64,000 nucleotides of DNA. It comes from Bacillus cereus G9842. Its GTDB lineage: Bacteria; Bacillota; Bacilli; Bacillales; Bacillaceae_G. Below are positions 35,984 to 42,149 of the stretch, one piece after another (the stretch's first letter is position 1; each line of letters opens with the position of its first letter). The translations under genes and the position numbers were made by a program. The notes beneath the pieces were generated by a model. The model did not search any database. It was not told the origin of the DNA and saw only the letters and a list, made by a program, of their open reading frames with translations. The stretch spans positions 1,464,001 to 1,528,000 of the forward strand of contig NC_011772.1 in NCBI RefSeq assembly GCF_000021305.1, in the 5' to 3' direction.

Positions 35984-36158
35984 CCTGCGGTGTACGTAAC
36001 TTATTTATGTCTAAAACCGATGTTAGTTATACGGAAGCTCAATATTTAGCGACCATCATCAAGCCTTCCTTGTGGAGGAAGATGTACGGTAACTGTGAGG
36101 GCATCCACCTGCGAGTAGCGGGTTTTTGGACATTTACGAGGAGCGGCACGTGCGGGGG
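35984..36158 (+). ncRNA. structured RNA, copy A of a tandem pair (6S-like candidate)
   Basis: Closing stem CCTGC / GCGGG with GTGT / GCAC; second stem ATGTCT+AAAACC (36007-36018) with GGTTTT+GGACAT (36121-36133, one bulged T); apical hairpin CTTCCT/AGGAAG; side hairpin ACCTGC/GCGGGT. It shares blocks with copy B: ATGTC..AAACC, GGAAG(C/T)TCAATATTTA, GCATCCACCTG. A 6S-type regulator of RNA polymerase is one possibility (size ~180 nt, long interrupted rod, side hairpin competing with the main stem), but I do not recognise the sequence for certain. Confidence 0.7.
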
Positions 36159-36187
36159 TCTTATTTCAACTAACCTTATATAAAATT

Positions 36188-36361
36188 CCTACGGTGTACG
36201 TAGCTTATGCATGTCTTAAACCAATAAGTTTAATATGGAAGTTCAATATTTAAATGTAGCTAACATGCCATCTTTTTAAGAAGGAAGTTACAAACATTTG
36301 TGAGAGCATCCACCTGTGAGAGCAGGTTTATGGACATCTAGAGAGAACGGCATATGTGGGG
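36188..36361 (+). ncRNA. structured RNA, copy B of a tandem pair
   Basis: Same architecture as copy A with compensating changes: closing stem CCTAC / GTGGG (G-C in copy A is A-T here), inner stem base A-T in copy A is T-A here (TAAACC / GGTTTA), and side hairpin ACCTGT / GCAGGT. Changes that keep pairing show that the RNA fold is under selection. Ends 8 bases before a terminator. Confidence 0.7.
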
Positions 36362-36368
36362 CTATATA

Positions 36369-36401
36369 AAAACCTTACGTTTTATACGTAAGGTTTTTTT
36401 G
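36369..36401 (+). terminator. terminator of the tandem RNA unit
   Basis: AACCTTACG / CGTAAGGTT, 7-base loop, seven Ts. Confidence 0.92.
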
Positions 36402-36420
36402 TTGCATAGATATATCAATA

Positions 36421-36870
36421 TTATCTTGATTCACCTGTGAAGTTTCCGTAATAAATGTAGCACTTTCTGTCTTCATCAATCTCTCTTGAATCCAAGGAGA
36501 ATTCCATAGACATGCCGTCTCGCTGAATATATATAATATCTGAATGAAGAGATGGTAAAATTTCTTCGTAGTTCCATACATCTTGACTATCTACTAAGCT
36601 TGAACTCGTTTCACTTAGTTCTCTAATTTCAAAACCGATGTGGGAGTATGTAGGGTCTGAAGGGTCATTGGCGAAAACTTCTTTTTGAATATAAATAACT
36701 GCTGTTCCGTCTGGATCAACCGAAGTTGCAGTAACAACATAAGTATTTTTCTCTTTAATAAAATATTCACAAGTCATGCGTGCGATGATTTCAGAATTAG
36801 AAATATTGGCGTAGTTCCATAAAGCAGGATACCCTTTCGTTTCATCATTAAGTCGATATTCTAAGCGCAT
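36421..36870 (-). CDS. conserved protein of unknown function
   Basis: 149 residues, minus strand, ATG 36870 with GGGATGAAA context and AAGAAGAGGG upstream. Probably beta-rich, acidic; conserved-looking parts are YPALWNYANISNSEIIARM near the N-terminus and DPDGTAVIYIQKEVF in the middle. No signal peptide, no membrane segment, no catalytic motif recognised. Divergent from the lipoprotein operon. Confidence 0.65.
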   Translation of the reverse strand: MRLEYRLNDETKGYPALWNYANISNSEIIARMTCEYFIKEKNTYVVTATSVDPDGTAVIYIQKEVFANDPSDPTYSHIGFEIRELSETSSSLVDSQDVWNYEEILPSLHSDIIYIQRDGMSMEFSLDSREIDEDRKCYIYYGNFTGESR

Positions 36871-36953
36871 TTCATCCCTCTTCTTCCTTTTTCTTCTACT
36901 TTATCATGCCATCCTATATAATAGGAATAGAATTTAAAAAGGGGAGTGCGAAG

Positions 36954-37265
36954 GTGACAAAAACGAAATGGCTAGTAGGTGGTGTCGTAACGTCTTTAAT
37001 GACTGGCACTTTATTTGGTTGCGCACAAGATCTTCCCCCAAAACCGAATGATAATAGTTGTTCTGATTGGGATTGGGATGATGAACTTGGGGTATGGCAG
37101 TGTGATGATAGTAGTTCAGGTTATCGTGGGCATTATTTCTATGGTGGGCGATATTATCAAAATAAATCCACTTTTAAAAATTCATCGGCGTTTAAATCGT
37201 ATCAATCGTCTGCTGAATTTAAAGGTGGAATTGGAAGCGGTTCAAAGGGAGGATTTGGGGGCTAA
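36954..37265 (+). CDS. lipoprotein, YgiB/YjfM-like (DUF1190-type context)
   Basis: 103 residues from GTG 36954, 7 bases after GGGGAG. Lipoprotein signal: MTKTKWLVGGVVTSLM then TGTLFGC, with the lipobox Cys near residue 23. The mature part is Asp/Trp/Ser/Gly-rich (CSDWDWDDELGVWQC) and ends in a Lys/Gly/Ser-rich tail GGIGSGSKGGFGG. In E. coli and many other bacteria such small Gly/Ser-rich lipoproteins (YgiB, YjfM) stand beside a glutathionylspermidine-synthase-like gene, as here. The family link is by context and composition. Confidence 0.75.
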   Translation: MTKTKWLVGGVVTSLMTGTLFGCAQDLPPKPNDNSCSDWDWDDELGVWQCDDSSSGYRGHYFYGGRYYQNKSTFKNSSAFKSYQSSAEFKGGIGSGSKGGFGG

Positions 37266-37268
37266 AAT

Positions 37269-38507
37269 ATGTCGCAATACATAAGGGATCGAAAAGATTT
37301 TTATTTAAAATATCCGAATTTTTGGTCGGATTTATATGAATGTGAATATAGTTTGTTTCATGTTTTTTCTATAACAAATCAGACTTTGGAACAATTACAC
37401 TTAGCGACTGAACGAATGGGTAAAATATTTTTTAAGACTGCTAGACTTTTGCGAAATTTAAGTGACGAACAGATTCTTGAGCTTGGTTTTCCTCCTGCGA
37501 GCTTATCATTCATTAGAATGAAAGGATTATATCCTGAATCTGTTATTTCACGATTTGATTTCGTTATAACGGTTGATAACCAAATTAAAATGCTTGAGTT
37601 TAATAGTGATACACCAACTTTTATTATGGAATGCTTTCAAATGAATGGAAAAGTTTGTGAAAACCTAGGTTATGATGATCCAAACTCGGATCAAGAACGA
37701 TTACTATCTTCTGGTGTTACGAAAGCTGTAATGGAAGCGACAAAGGGATTAGACAATCCAAATGTTGTTTTTACAGCACATCATGAACATATTGAGGATT
37801 GGAATACGACTATGTATTTAAGTCAGTTATGCCATGTTGAAAATAAAGTAGTGCCAATGTCAGAACTTAGAATTACGAAAGGTGCTCTAGTTGATAAAGA
37901 TGGGGCGAAGATTGATGTTTTATATCGTCAAACATATCCGATAGAAGATTTAATTGAGGATCAAGATCCTGAAACAGGAGATTTGGTAGGTGTGGAACTG
38001 CTGCAACTTGTAAAAGCCGGAAAGCTTTTTATAATAAATCCTTTGTCAGCATTTTTACTTCAGCCAAAATCAATTCAGTGTCTTATTTGGGGGTTAGCAG
38101 AAGAAGAAGTCTTTTATACAAACGAGGAACAACAGTGGATTAAAGAATATATGTTACCTACATATTTAGAACCAGATTTATTTTTAGGAAAAGGTTCTTT
38201 CGTTCAAAAACCTTCATTTGGTAGAGAAGGAGATACAATTACGATTCGCGATAAGGATGAAAATATTATGCTTCAAAATGCACATCAAACGTATAAAACT
38301 TCACTGCCGATATTTCAAAAGTATATAGAACTTCCAGTCGTATCCTTGGAAACAGAAAAAGGGATGGAGAAACTGTCGTATGTGTTTGGTTCTTTTTTAA
38401 TTGCTGGAAAAGCAAGTAGTATCGGTATTCGCGCGGGAGAAAAGATTACAGGAAATGAATCGTACTATTTACCGGTAGGTATAAAAAGGAGGGGGAAAAA
38501 TGATTAA
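37269..38507 (+). CDS. glutathionylspermidine synthase-like ATP-grasp ligase (YgiC/YjfC family)
   Basis: 412 residues. Family features: FDFVITVDNQIKMLEFNSDTPT (given in part; EFNSDTP at ~115), VVFTAHHEHIEDWNTT, the FIINPLSAFLLQPKSI segment, and the nucleotide-binding VQKPSFGREGDTITI (~315-329). The bacterial family makes amide bonds but the substrate in this subfamily is not known; true glutathionylspermidine synthesis is unlikely in Bacillus, which lacks glutathione. Four bases after the lipoprotein gene; overlaps the DUF350 gene by 8 bases. Confidence 0.85.
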   Translation: MSQYIRDRKDFYLKYPNFWSDLYECEYSLFHVFSITNQTLEQLHLATERMGKIFFKTARLLRNLSDEQILELGFPPASLSFIRMKGLYPESVISRFDFVITVDNQIKMLEFNSDTPTFIMECFQMNGKVCENLGYDDPNSDQERLLSSGVTKAVMEATKGLDNPNVVFTAHHEHIEDWNTTMYLSQLCHVENKVVPMSELRITKGALVDKDGAKIDVLYRQTYPIEDLIEDQDPETGDLVGVELLQLVKAGKLFIINPLSAFLLQPKSIQCLIWGLAEEEVFYTNEEQQWIKEYMLPTYLEPDLFLGKGSFVQKPSFGREGDTITIRDKDENIMLQNAHQTYKTSLPIFQKYIELPVVSLETEKGMEKLSYVFGSFLIAGKASSIGIRAGEKITGNESYYLPVGIKRRGKND

Positions 38508-38886
38508 TTTTTTATCATATTTAGCAGTAACACTCGGACTTTTATGTATTGGTCTGTTCTTGATGGAAGTGACAACGAAAGTTAAGGAATTTAAGTTAAT
38601 GGCTCAAGGGAATAAGGCGGTAAGCTATGTGCTTGGAGGACGATTACTTGGGTTAGCTATTGTTTTATATTCGACAGCAGCTAATTCAATTTCACTTCTT
38701 GATATGATTTCGTGGGGAGCAGTTGGGATTTTGGCTCAAATTATCGTTTTTTATTTAGCTGAGTGGCTTACACCACGCTTTAATATAAACAAAAGTCTTG
38801 AAGAAGATAATCAAGCAGTCGGTCTTTTTCTTATGTTTTTATCGCTTTCAATTGGGATTGTAATTGCTGGCTGTATAACTTATTAA
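38500..38886 (+). CDS. DUF350 membrane protein (YjfL-like)
   Basis: 128 residues with four hydrophobic segments (about 3-22, 44-62, 67-88 and 104-125), the layout of DUF350/YjfL. AGGAGGGGG lies inside the end of the upstream gene. In E. coli yjfL, yjfM and yjfC are adjacent; here the same three families form one operon in the order lipoprotein, ligase, DUF350. Confidence 0.85.
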   Translation: MINFLSYLAVTLGLLCIGLFLMEVTTKVKEFKLMAQGNKAVSYVLGGRLLGLAIVLYSTAANSISLLDMISWGAVGILAQIIVFYLAEWLTPRFNINKSLEEDNQAVGLFLMFLSLSIGIVIAGCITY

Positions 38887-38918
38887 AAACTTTACGTTTA
38901 AACGTAAAGTTTTTTATT
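38885..38918 (+). terminator. terminator of the lipoprotein-ligase-DUF350 operon
   Basis: AAAACTTTACGTTT / AAACGTAAAGTTTT, then Ts. Confidence 0.9.
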
Positions 38919-38920
38919 TT

Positions 38921-39010
38921 ATTCCGCTATTTGCCGGGCAGCCCGATTGGTGAGGGCTAATAATCAGTGGGGGATGAACAAAACCCCACTGATTAAAGTT
39001 TCACTTTATA
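38921..39010 (+). repeat. full copy of a B. cereus-group intergenic repeat
   Basis: Small hairpins CCGCTATTTGCCGG and GCCCGATTGGTGAGGGC, then a long hairpin TAATCAGTGGGG / CCCCACTGATTA, ending TTTCACTTTATA. The same ends occur at 78-119 with the middle missing. No coding frame. It looks like a mobile or spreading non-coding element of this group; not named here. Confidence 0.7.
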
Positions 39011-39053
39011 TATGTTAGTTTGCCATACCTTTTGAAAAAATTGTAGGCTACGG

Positions 39054-39082
39054 TTGACATCTATTTTAAATAAGAGTAACAT
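39054..39082 (+). promoter_or_regulatory. promoter of the M-box transcript
   Basis: TTGACA (39054-39059), 17-base spacer, TAACAT (39077-39082). Confidence 0.75.
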
Positions 39083-39101
39083 TTTCAATGTAATGAAAAT
39101 A

Positions 39102-39262
39102 AGTCTCTGTTAGGTGAGGCTCCTGTATAGAGAAATGCTACTGCCCAAAAATGTCGAGAGACGCCAATGGGTCAACAGGAATGATCGAATTAAGGTTTTT
39201 CTTAACGTAGCTGGTAATGTACCTATGCTATACAGTGCTAAAACTCGGTGAGGGAGAGGTCC
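39102..39262 (+). promoter_or_regulatory. M-box (ykoK-type) Mg2+ riboswitch
   Basis: Conserved M-box blocks in order: TGTTAGGTGAGGCTCCT, ATGCTACTGCCC, AAAAATGTC, GACGCCAATGGGTCAACAGG, GCTATACAGTGCTAAAACTC, with the closing pair CTCT / AGAG. High Mg2+ folds the aptamer and favours the terminator at 39309-39342; low Mg2+ allows transcription. The genes behind it are a 34-codon ORF and an MgtA-like fragment. Confidence 0.95.
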
Positions 39263-39308
39263 GTAGATTTCTAATTATATTAGAAATCGTTTATTTGTGT
39301 ATGTAATG

Positions 39309-39342
39309 GCCACTACTCTCTTAAGGGTAGGGGTCTTTTTTG
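39309..39342 (+). terminator. M-box terminator
   Basis: CCACTAC / GTAGGGG imperfect stem with inner TCTC..GG pairs, followed by six Ts. Confidence 0.75.
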
Positions 39343-39403
39343 TTACCAAGCTATGAGTAATTTCATAGTATAAACTATAAAATTAAACGAGGAGGTGAGG
39401 AGC

Positions 39404-39508
39404 ATGTCAAATTCTGACTCGGTTCCGTTACCCATATACTTCAAATCAAAAATATATGATGTAGGCAGGAAACGATTTGTTCCTCCCTCTATATTTATCA
39501 CAATGTAG
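39404..39508 (+). CDS. 34-residue ORF between the M-box and the MgtA-like fragment
   Basis: ATG with a very strong site (GAGGAGGTGAGGAGC). MSNSDSVPLPIYFKSKIYDV, then GRKRFVPPSIFITM. It has Pro pairs (PLP, PP) and basic residues. Proline-rich short ORFs (mgtL, mgtP) control the mgtA and mgtC leaders of Salmonella, so a leader-peptide role is possible, but the sequences are not clearly related. Alternatively it is a displaced 5' end of the ATPase gene. Confidence 0.5.
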   Translation: MSNSDSVPLPIYFKSKIYDVGRKRFVPPSIFITM

Positions 39509-39599
39509 CGTTTATAAAGCGCTAGACACTTTCACAGTAAAGTGGATAAATTGAGAAACAAAGCGTTTCTTCCTATGTTGTAAAGGAGGAGACGATAAT

Positions 39600-40325
39600 A
39601 TGTTATATGCAAACAAAACTGTGGGTAACACGTCATATAAACTAAGTAAAAAATCAATAAAAGAACAAACAATGCTTCAAAAAAATAAAGATTTATTAAT
39701 TGAAATTGCAACAAGAGATGTAAAATCTGTATTTGCATATTTTAAAACAACAAGAGACGGACTATCAATGAAAGAGGCACAAAAACGTATTCAAGTATAT
39801 GGCCGAAATGAACTAACTTCAAAAAGAGCACTTCTTGCAGAAGTAATGATGAAGCTTGGTGGCATGATCCCAGGTTTTTCAAAACAACGTGTGTGTGATG
39901 AATTACAACGTGAAACGATTACTGTATCTAGAGTAGAATGTTCTAGTAGTACAGGGCTAAATAGTGAACTGAAAATGATGGAGATACCAGTGCAAGAACT
40001 TGTACCTGGAGATATGATTTTTCTTTCGGCTGGAGATGCTGTGCCAGCTGATGTACGTATTATTTATGCAGATGATTTATTAGTAAATGAGTCTGTGTTA
40101 ACGGGAAACGAAGCGAGTATAGAGAAGTTTGAAAGCTGCTATCACCTTGAACGTAAACGATTTATTCCATTAAAACGGATGAAAGATTATAATCCACTTG
40201 AGCTTGAAAATGTATGTTTTAAAGGTTCGCATATTGTTAGTGGAAATGCAAAGGCTGTCGTTGTTTCTACTGGAAAAAATACGTATTCAGGCATATTGCA
40301 TACTTGTTGTAGTAGGATGTCTTAA
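39600..40325 (+). CDS. MgtA-like P-type ATPase fragment: N-terminal and A-domain only
   Basis: 241 residues. It matches the cytosolic start of Mg2+ P3B ATPases (SVFAYFKTTRDGLSMKEAQKRI, YGRNEL) and the actuator domain (VQELVPGDMIFLSAGDAVPADVRII, then LLVNESVLTG), ending ENVCFKGSHIVSGNAKAVVV..TYSGI. The TM1-TM2 segment is missing, and the protein stops before TM3-TM4 and the DKTGT phosphorylation domain. TGE of the actuator loop is TGN here. It cannot pump ions. It is a decayed gene or a soluble regulator; GGAGGAG before ATG and the M-box suggest it is still expressed. Confidence 0.8.
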   Translation: MLYANKTVGNTSYKLSKKSIKEQTMLQKNKDLLIEIATRDVKSVFAYFKTTRDGLSMKEAQKRIQVYGRNELTSKRALLAEVMMKLGGMIPGFSKQRVCDELQRETITVSRVECSSSTGLNSELKMMEIPVQELVPGDMIFLSAGDAVPADVRIIYADDLLVNESVLTGNEASIEKFESCYHLERKRFIPLKRMKDYNPLELENVCFKGSHIVSGNAKAVVVSTGKNTYSGILHTCCSRMS

Positions 40326-40406
40326 TGTGTGAATGGTGCTAAATATACAAAAACCATGTATAATAGACAAAGTTGAGCAAAAACGTAGAATGGTAATCTA
40401 TTTATA

Positions 40407-40442
40407 TAACCTTACGTGATAACGTGAGGTTATTATTTTTTT
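40407..40442 (+). terminator. terminator hairpin before ypcP
   Basis: ATAACCTTACGT / ACGTGAGGTTAT, GATA loop, T-run; lies ~16 bases before the ypcP start, so it ends the upstream unit or attenuates ypcP (a -10 TATAAT is at 40360). Confidence 0.75.
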
Positions 40443-40457
40443 AATAGGAGAGGAATT

Positions 40458-41324
40458 ATGAAAAAAGTATTATTAGTTGATGGTATGGCACTATTATTTC
40501 GTGCTTTTTACGCAACAAGTGTCTACGGACAATTTATGAAACGACAAGATGGAACCCCTACGAACGGGATTCATGGTTATATGAAACACTTGTTAACAGC
40601 TACGCAAGCGATCGAACCAACACATATCGTTACATGCTGGGATATGGGAAGTACGACATTTAGAACAGAATCGTTCTCGAATTATAAAGCAAATCGTGCA
40701 GCGCCACCAGAAGAATTAATTCCTCAATTTGATTTAGTGCAAGAAATGACTGCGAAATTATCCATTCCAGTTATCGGTATGAAAGGCTACGAAGCCGATG
40801 ATTGTATCGGTACGCTTGCAAAACAATATTGCAATGAAGCTGAAGTTTATATTTTAACTGGTGATACAGATTTACTTCAACTTGTTGATAAGAACGTTAC
40901 AGTTATGCTTCTGCGTAAAGGAATTGGAAATTACGAATATTACACACCGGAGAAAATCATGGAAGAAAAAGGTGTAGAGCCGTGGCAAATCGTCCATGCA
41001 AAAGCTTTCATGGGAGATACAAGTGATAATTATCCAGGTGTAAAAGGTATCGGTGAAAAAACAGCGTATAAGCTTATTCAAGAGCACGGAACAGTATCCG
41101 CTGTACTAGAAAATGTAGAATCATTAACGAAAGCGCAGCGTACGAAGATTGAAAGTGATTTAGAGAACTTAAATATTTCGTTGCAATTAGCACAAATTCA
41201 CTGTGAAGTTCCAATTTCATGTGCACTAGAAGAGGGACTACACACAATGGATGAAGAAAAACTTAAATTTGTTTGTGAAGAAATGAATTGGGGAAGACCT
41301 GAAATATTAATAAATATGCTATAA
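40458..41324 (+). CDS. ypcP: 5'-3' exonuclease (YpcP, Pol I N-terminal-like)
   Basis: 288 residues; flap/5'-nuclease that removes RNA primers and flaps. Conserved acidic centres: LLVDGMALLFRAFYAT (residues 4-19), CWDMGSTTFR, EADDCIGTLA, TGDTDLLQLVD and FMGDTSDNYPGVKGIGEKTA (H3TH region, ~185-204). No polymerase part, so it is the stand-alone paralogue. AGGAGAGG precedes the ATG. Confidence 0.95.
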   Translation: MKKVLLVDGMALLFRAFYATSVYGQFMKRQDGTPTNGIHGYMKHLLTATQAIEPTHIVTCWDMGSTTFRTESFSNYKANRAAPPEELIPQFDLVQEMTAKLSIPVIGMKGYEADDCIGTLAKQYCNEAEVYILTGDTDLLQLVDKNVTVMLLRKGIGNYEYYTPEKIMEEKGVEPWQIVHAKAFMGDTSDNYPGVKGIGEKTAYKLIQEHGTVSAVLENVESLTKAQRTKIESDLENLNISLQLAQIHCEVPISCALEEGLHTMDEEKLKFVCEEMNWGRPEILINML

Positions 41325-41342
41325 ATAGTTTAGAAAGAGGGA

Positions 41343-41388
41343 TGTTGCATAAGTCGAACTTTGACTTATGCAACACCTTCTTTTTGTT
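41343..41388 (+). terminator. terminator of ypcP
   Basis: TGTTGCATAAGTC / GACTTATGCAACA, then a T-rich run. Between here and 41629 I see only AT-rich non-coding DNA. Confidence 0.88.
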
Positions 41389-41629
41389 TTTATAAACAGT
41401 ATTATAGTAAATAAAATTATGTCGAAATCAATTTTAAATATATAAATGTTTCGACAAGATATAATGATAAAAGTTGATGGAAATAGTAATTTTTATAATG
41501 AAGTGAATTAATTTCAACATAGTTTTAGAGAGTCTTTTTTTCGTGTTCACAAAGTTGTCAGAAAATAAACGGAATTTTCATATGAAGTTCAAATAGAATT
41601 CACAACAATCAATTATTATAAGGACACAC

Positions 41630-41645
41630 AGATAATTCTTTATCT
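41630..41645 (+). promoter_or_regulatory. inverted repeat upstream of fbpB-like gene
   Basis: AGATAA-TTCT-TTATCT, a perfect inverted repeat 50 bases before the start. It resembles half-sites of a Fur box but the spacing is one base longer than the 7-1-7 consensus, so Fur binding is uncertain. Confidence 0.4.
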
Positions 41646-41680
41646 TTTATATAAACCATCCCCCAAGGAGGACAATGAAA

Positions 41681-41821
41681 ATGAGAAAAAAAGTGAGAAA
41701 ATCTTTTAAACAATTATTAATTGAAAATAAACAATCACTATTAAATAATAAAGAAAATATGAAAGAAATTGAAGAAAGAATTGAGAAACGACATGTAGCA
41801 TATAGTGGTGCCAGTAATTAA
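41681..41821 (+). CDS. fbpB: FbpB family small basic protein
   Basis: 46 residues: MRKKVRKSFKQLLIENKQ, then a Glu/Lys helix EIEEIERIEK-like (KEIEERIEKRHV) and a short tail. The MRK..RKSF.QL..ENK pattern is that of the FbpB family, small Fur-regulated proteins that in B. subtilis help the FsrA sRNA in iron sparing. ATG 41681 is 9 bases after AAGGAGG; ATG 41675 is too close. Own terminator follows. Confidence 0.75.
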   Translation: MRKKVRKSFKQLLIENKQSLLNNKENMKEIEERIEKRHVAYSGASN

Positions 41822-41828
41822 ATAAAAT

Positions 41829-41862
41829 AAAAAAGATAGCCTATATAGGCTATCTTTTTTAT
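41829..41862 (+). terminator. terminator of fbpB-like gene
   Basis: AAAAGATAGCCTA / TAGGCTATCTTTT palindrome with T-run. Confidence 0.92.
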
Positions 41863-41960
41863 TTTATATTGAAAAAACGCTATTCATCTCTTTAATTTTG
41901 TAAATATGCAAGATATTTTTATAGTGTTTTTCTATCAATATTACTCATTTTTCGAGGTTG

Positions 41961-41980
41961 AAATTGGTATATACCAATTT
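41961..41980 (+). promoter_or_regulatory. 20-bp perfect palindrome, NagR/DasR-like operator
   Basis: AAATTGGTATATACCAATTT is identical on both strands. The core ATTGGTATATACCAAT is very close to the operators of HutC-type GntR regulators of N-acetylglucosamine use (NagR/YvoA of Bacillus, DasR of Streptomyces: ACTGGTCTAGACCAGT). It is 35 bases upstream of the -35 of the polysaccharide operon promoter. Confidence 0.65.
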
Positions 41981-42014
41981 TTGAGATTTACTATTCATAA
42001 TATTACAAAAAATG

Positions 42015-42043
42015 TTACAATACACTCAAATTTATACTATAAA
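42015..42043 (+). promoter_or_regulatory. promoter of the exopolysaccharide operon
   Basis: TTACAA (42015-42020), 17-base spacer, TATAAA (42038-42043). The ~100-base leader after it holds an 8-codon ORF (42089-42115, MNKDVALK, after AAAGGAGAGG) and a hairpin GAAATGAT / ATCATTTC over its stop. Confidence 0.65.
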
Positions 42044-42149
42044 ATCATTTTAATATGAAAAATTGGAATGAAAAGAAAGGAGAGGAATATGAATAAAGAT
42101 GTCGCTTTGAAATGATTAGTATCATTTCATTAGGAGTTGATGTAAAAAG

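Larger units (their letters stand above)
35957..36401 (+). promoter_or_regulatory. transcription unit of the tandem structured RNAs
   Basis: Promoter TTTACA, 17 bases, TAATAT (-10 at 35957-35962). Then two homologous RNA units (35984-36158 and 36188-36361) and an intrinsic terminator (36369-36401). No ribosome site or ORF on the plus strand inside, and the next gene downstream is on the other strand, so this is an RNA gene unit and not a leader. Confidence 0.75.

Noticed and set aside
35984..36361. Tandem riboswitch (glycine-type) interpretation of the paired RNAs
   Set aside because: None of the conserved core of glycine, TPP, SAM, lysine, cobalamin, c-di-GMP or c-di-AMP aptamers is seen, and no gene follows on the same strand after the terminator.
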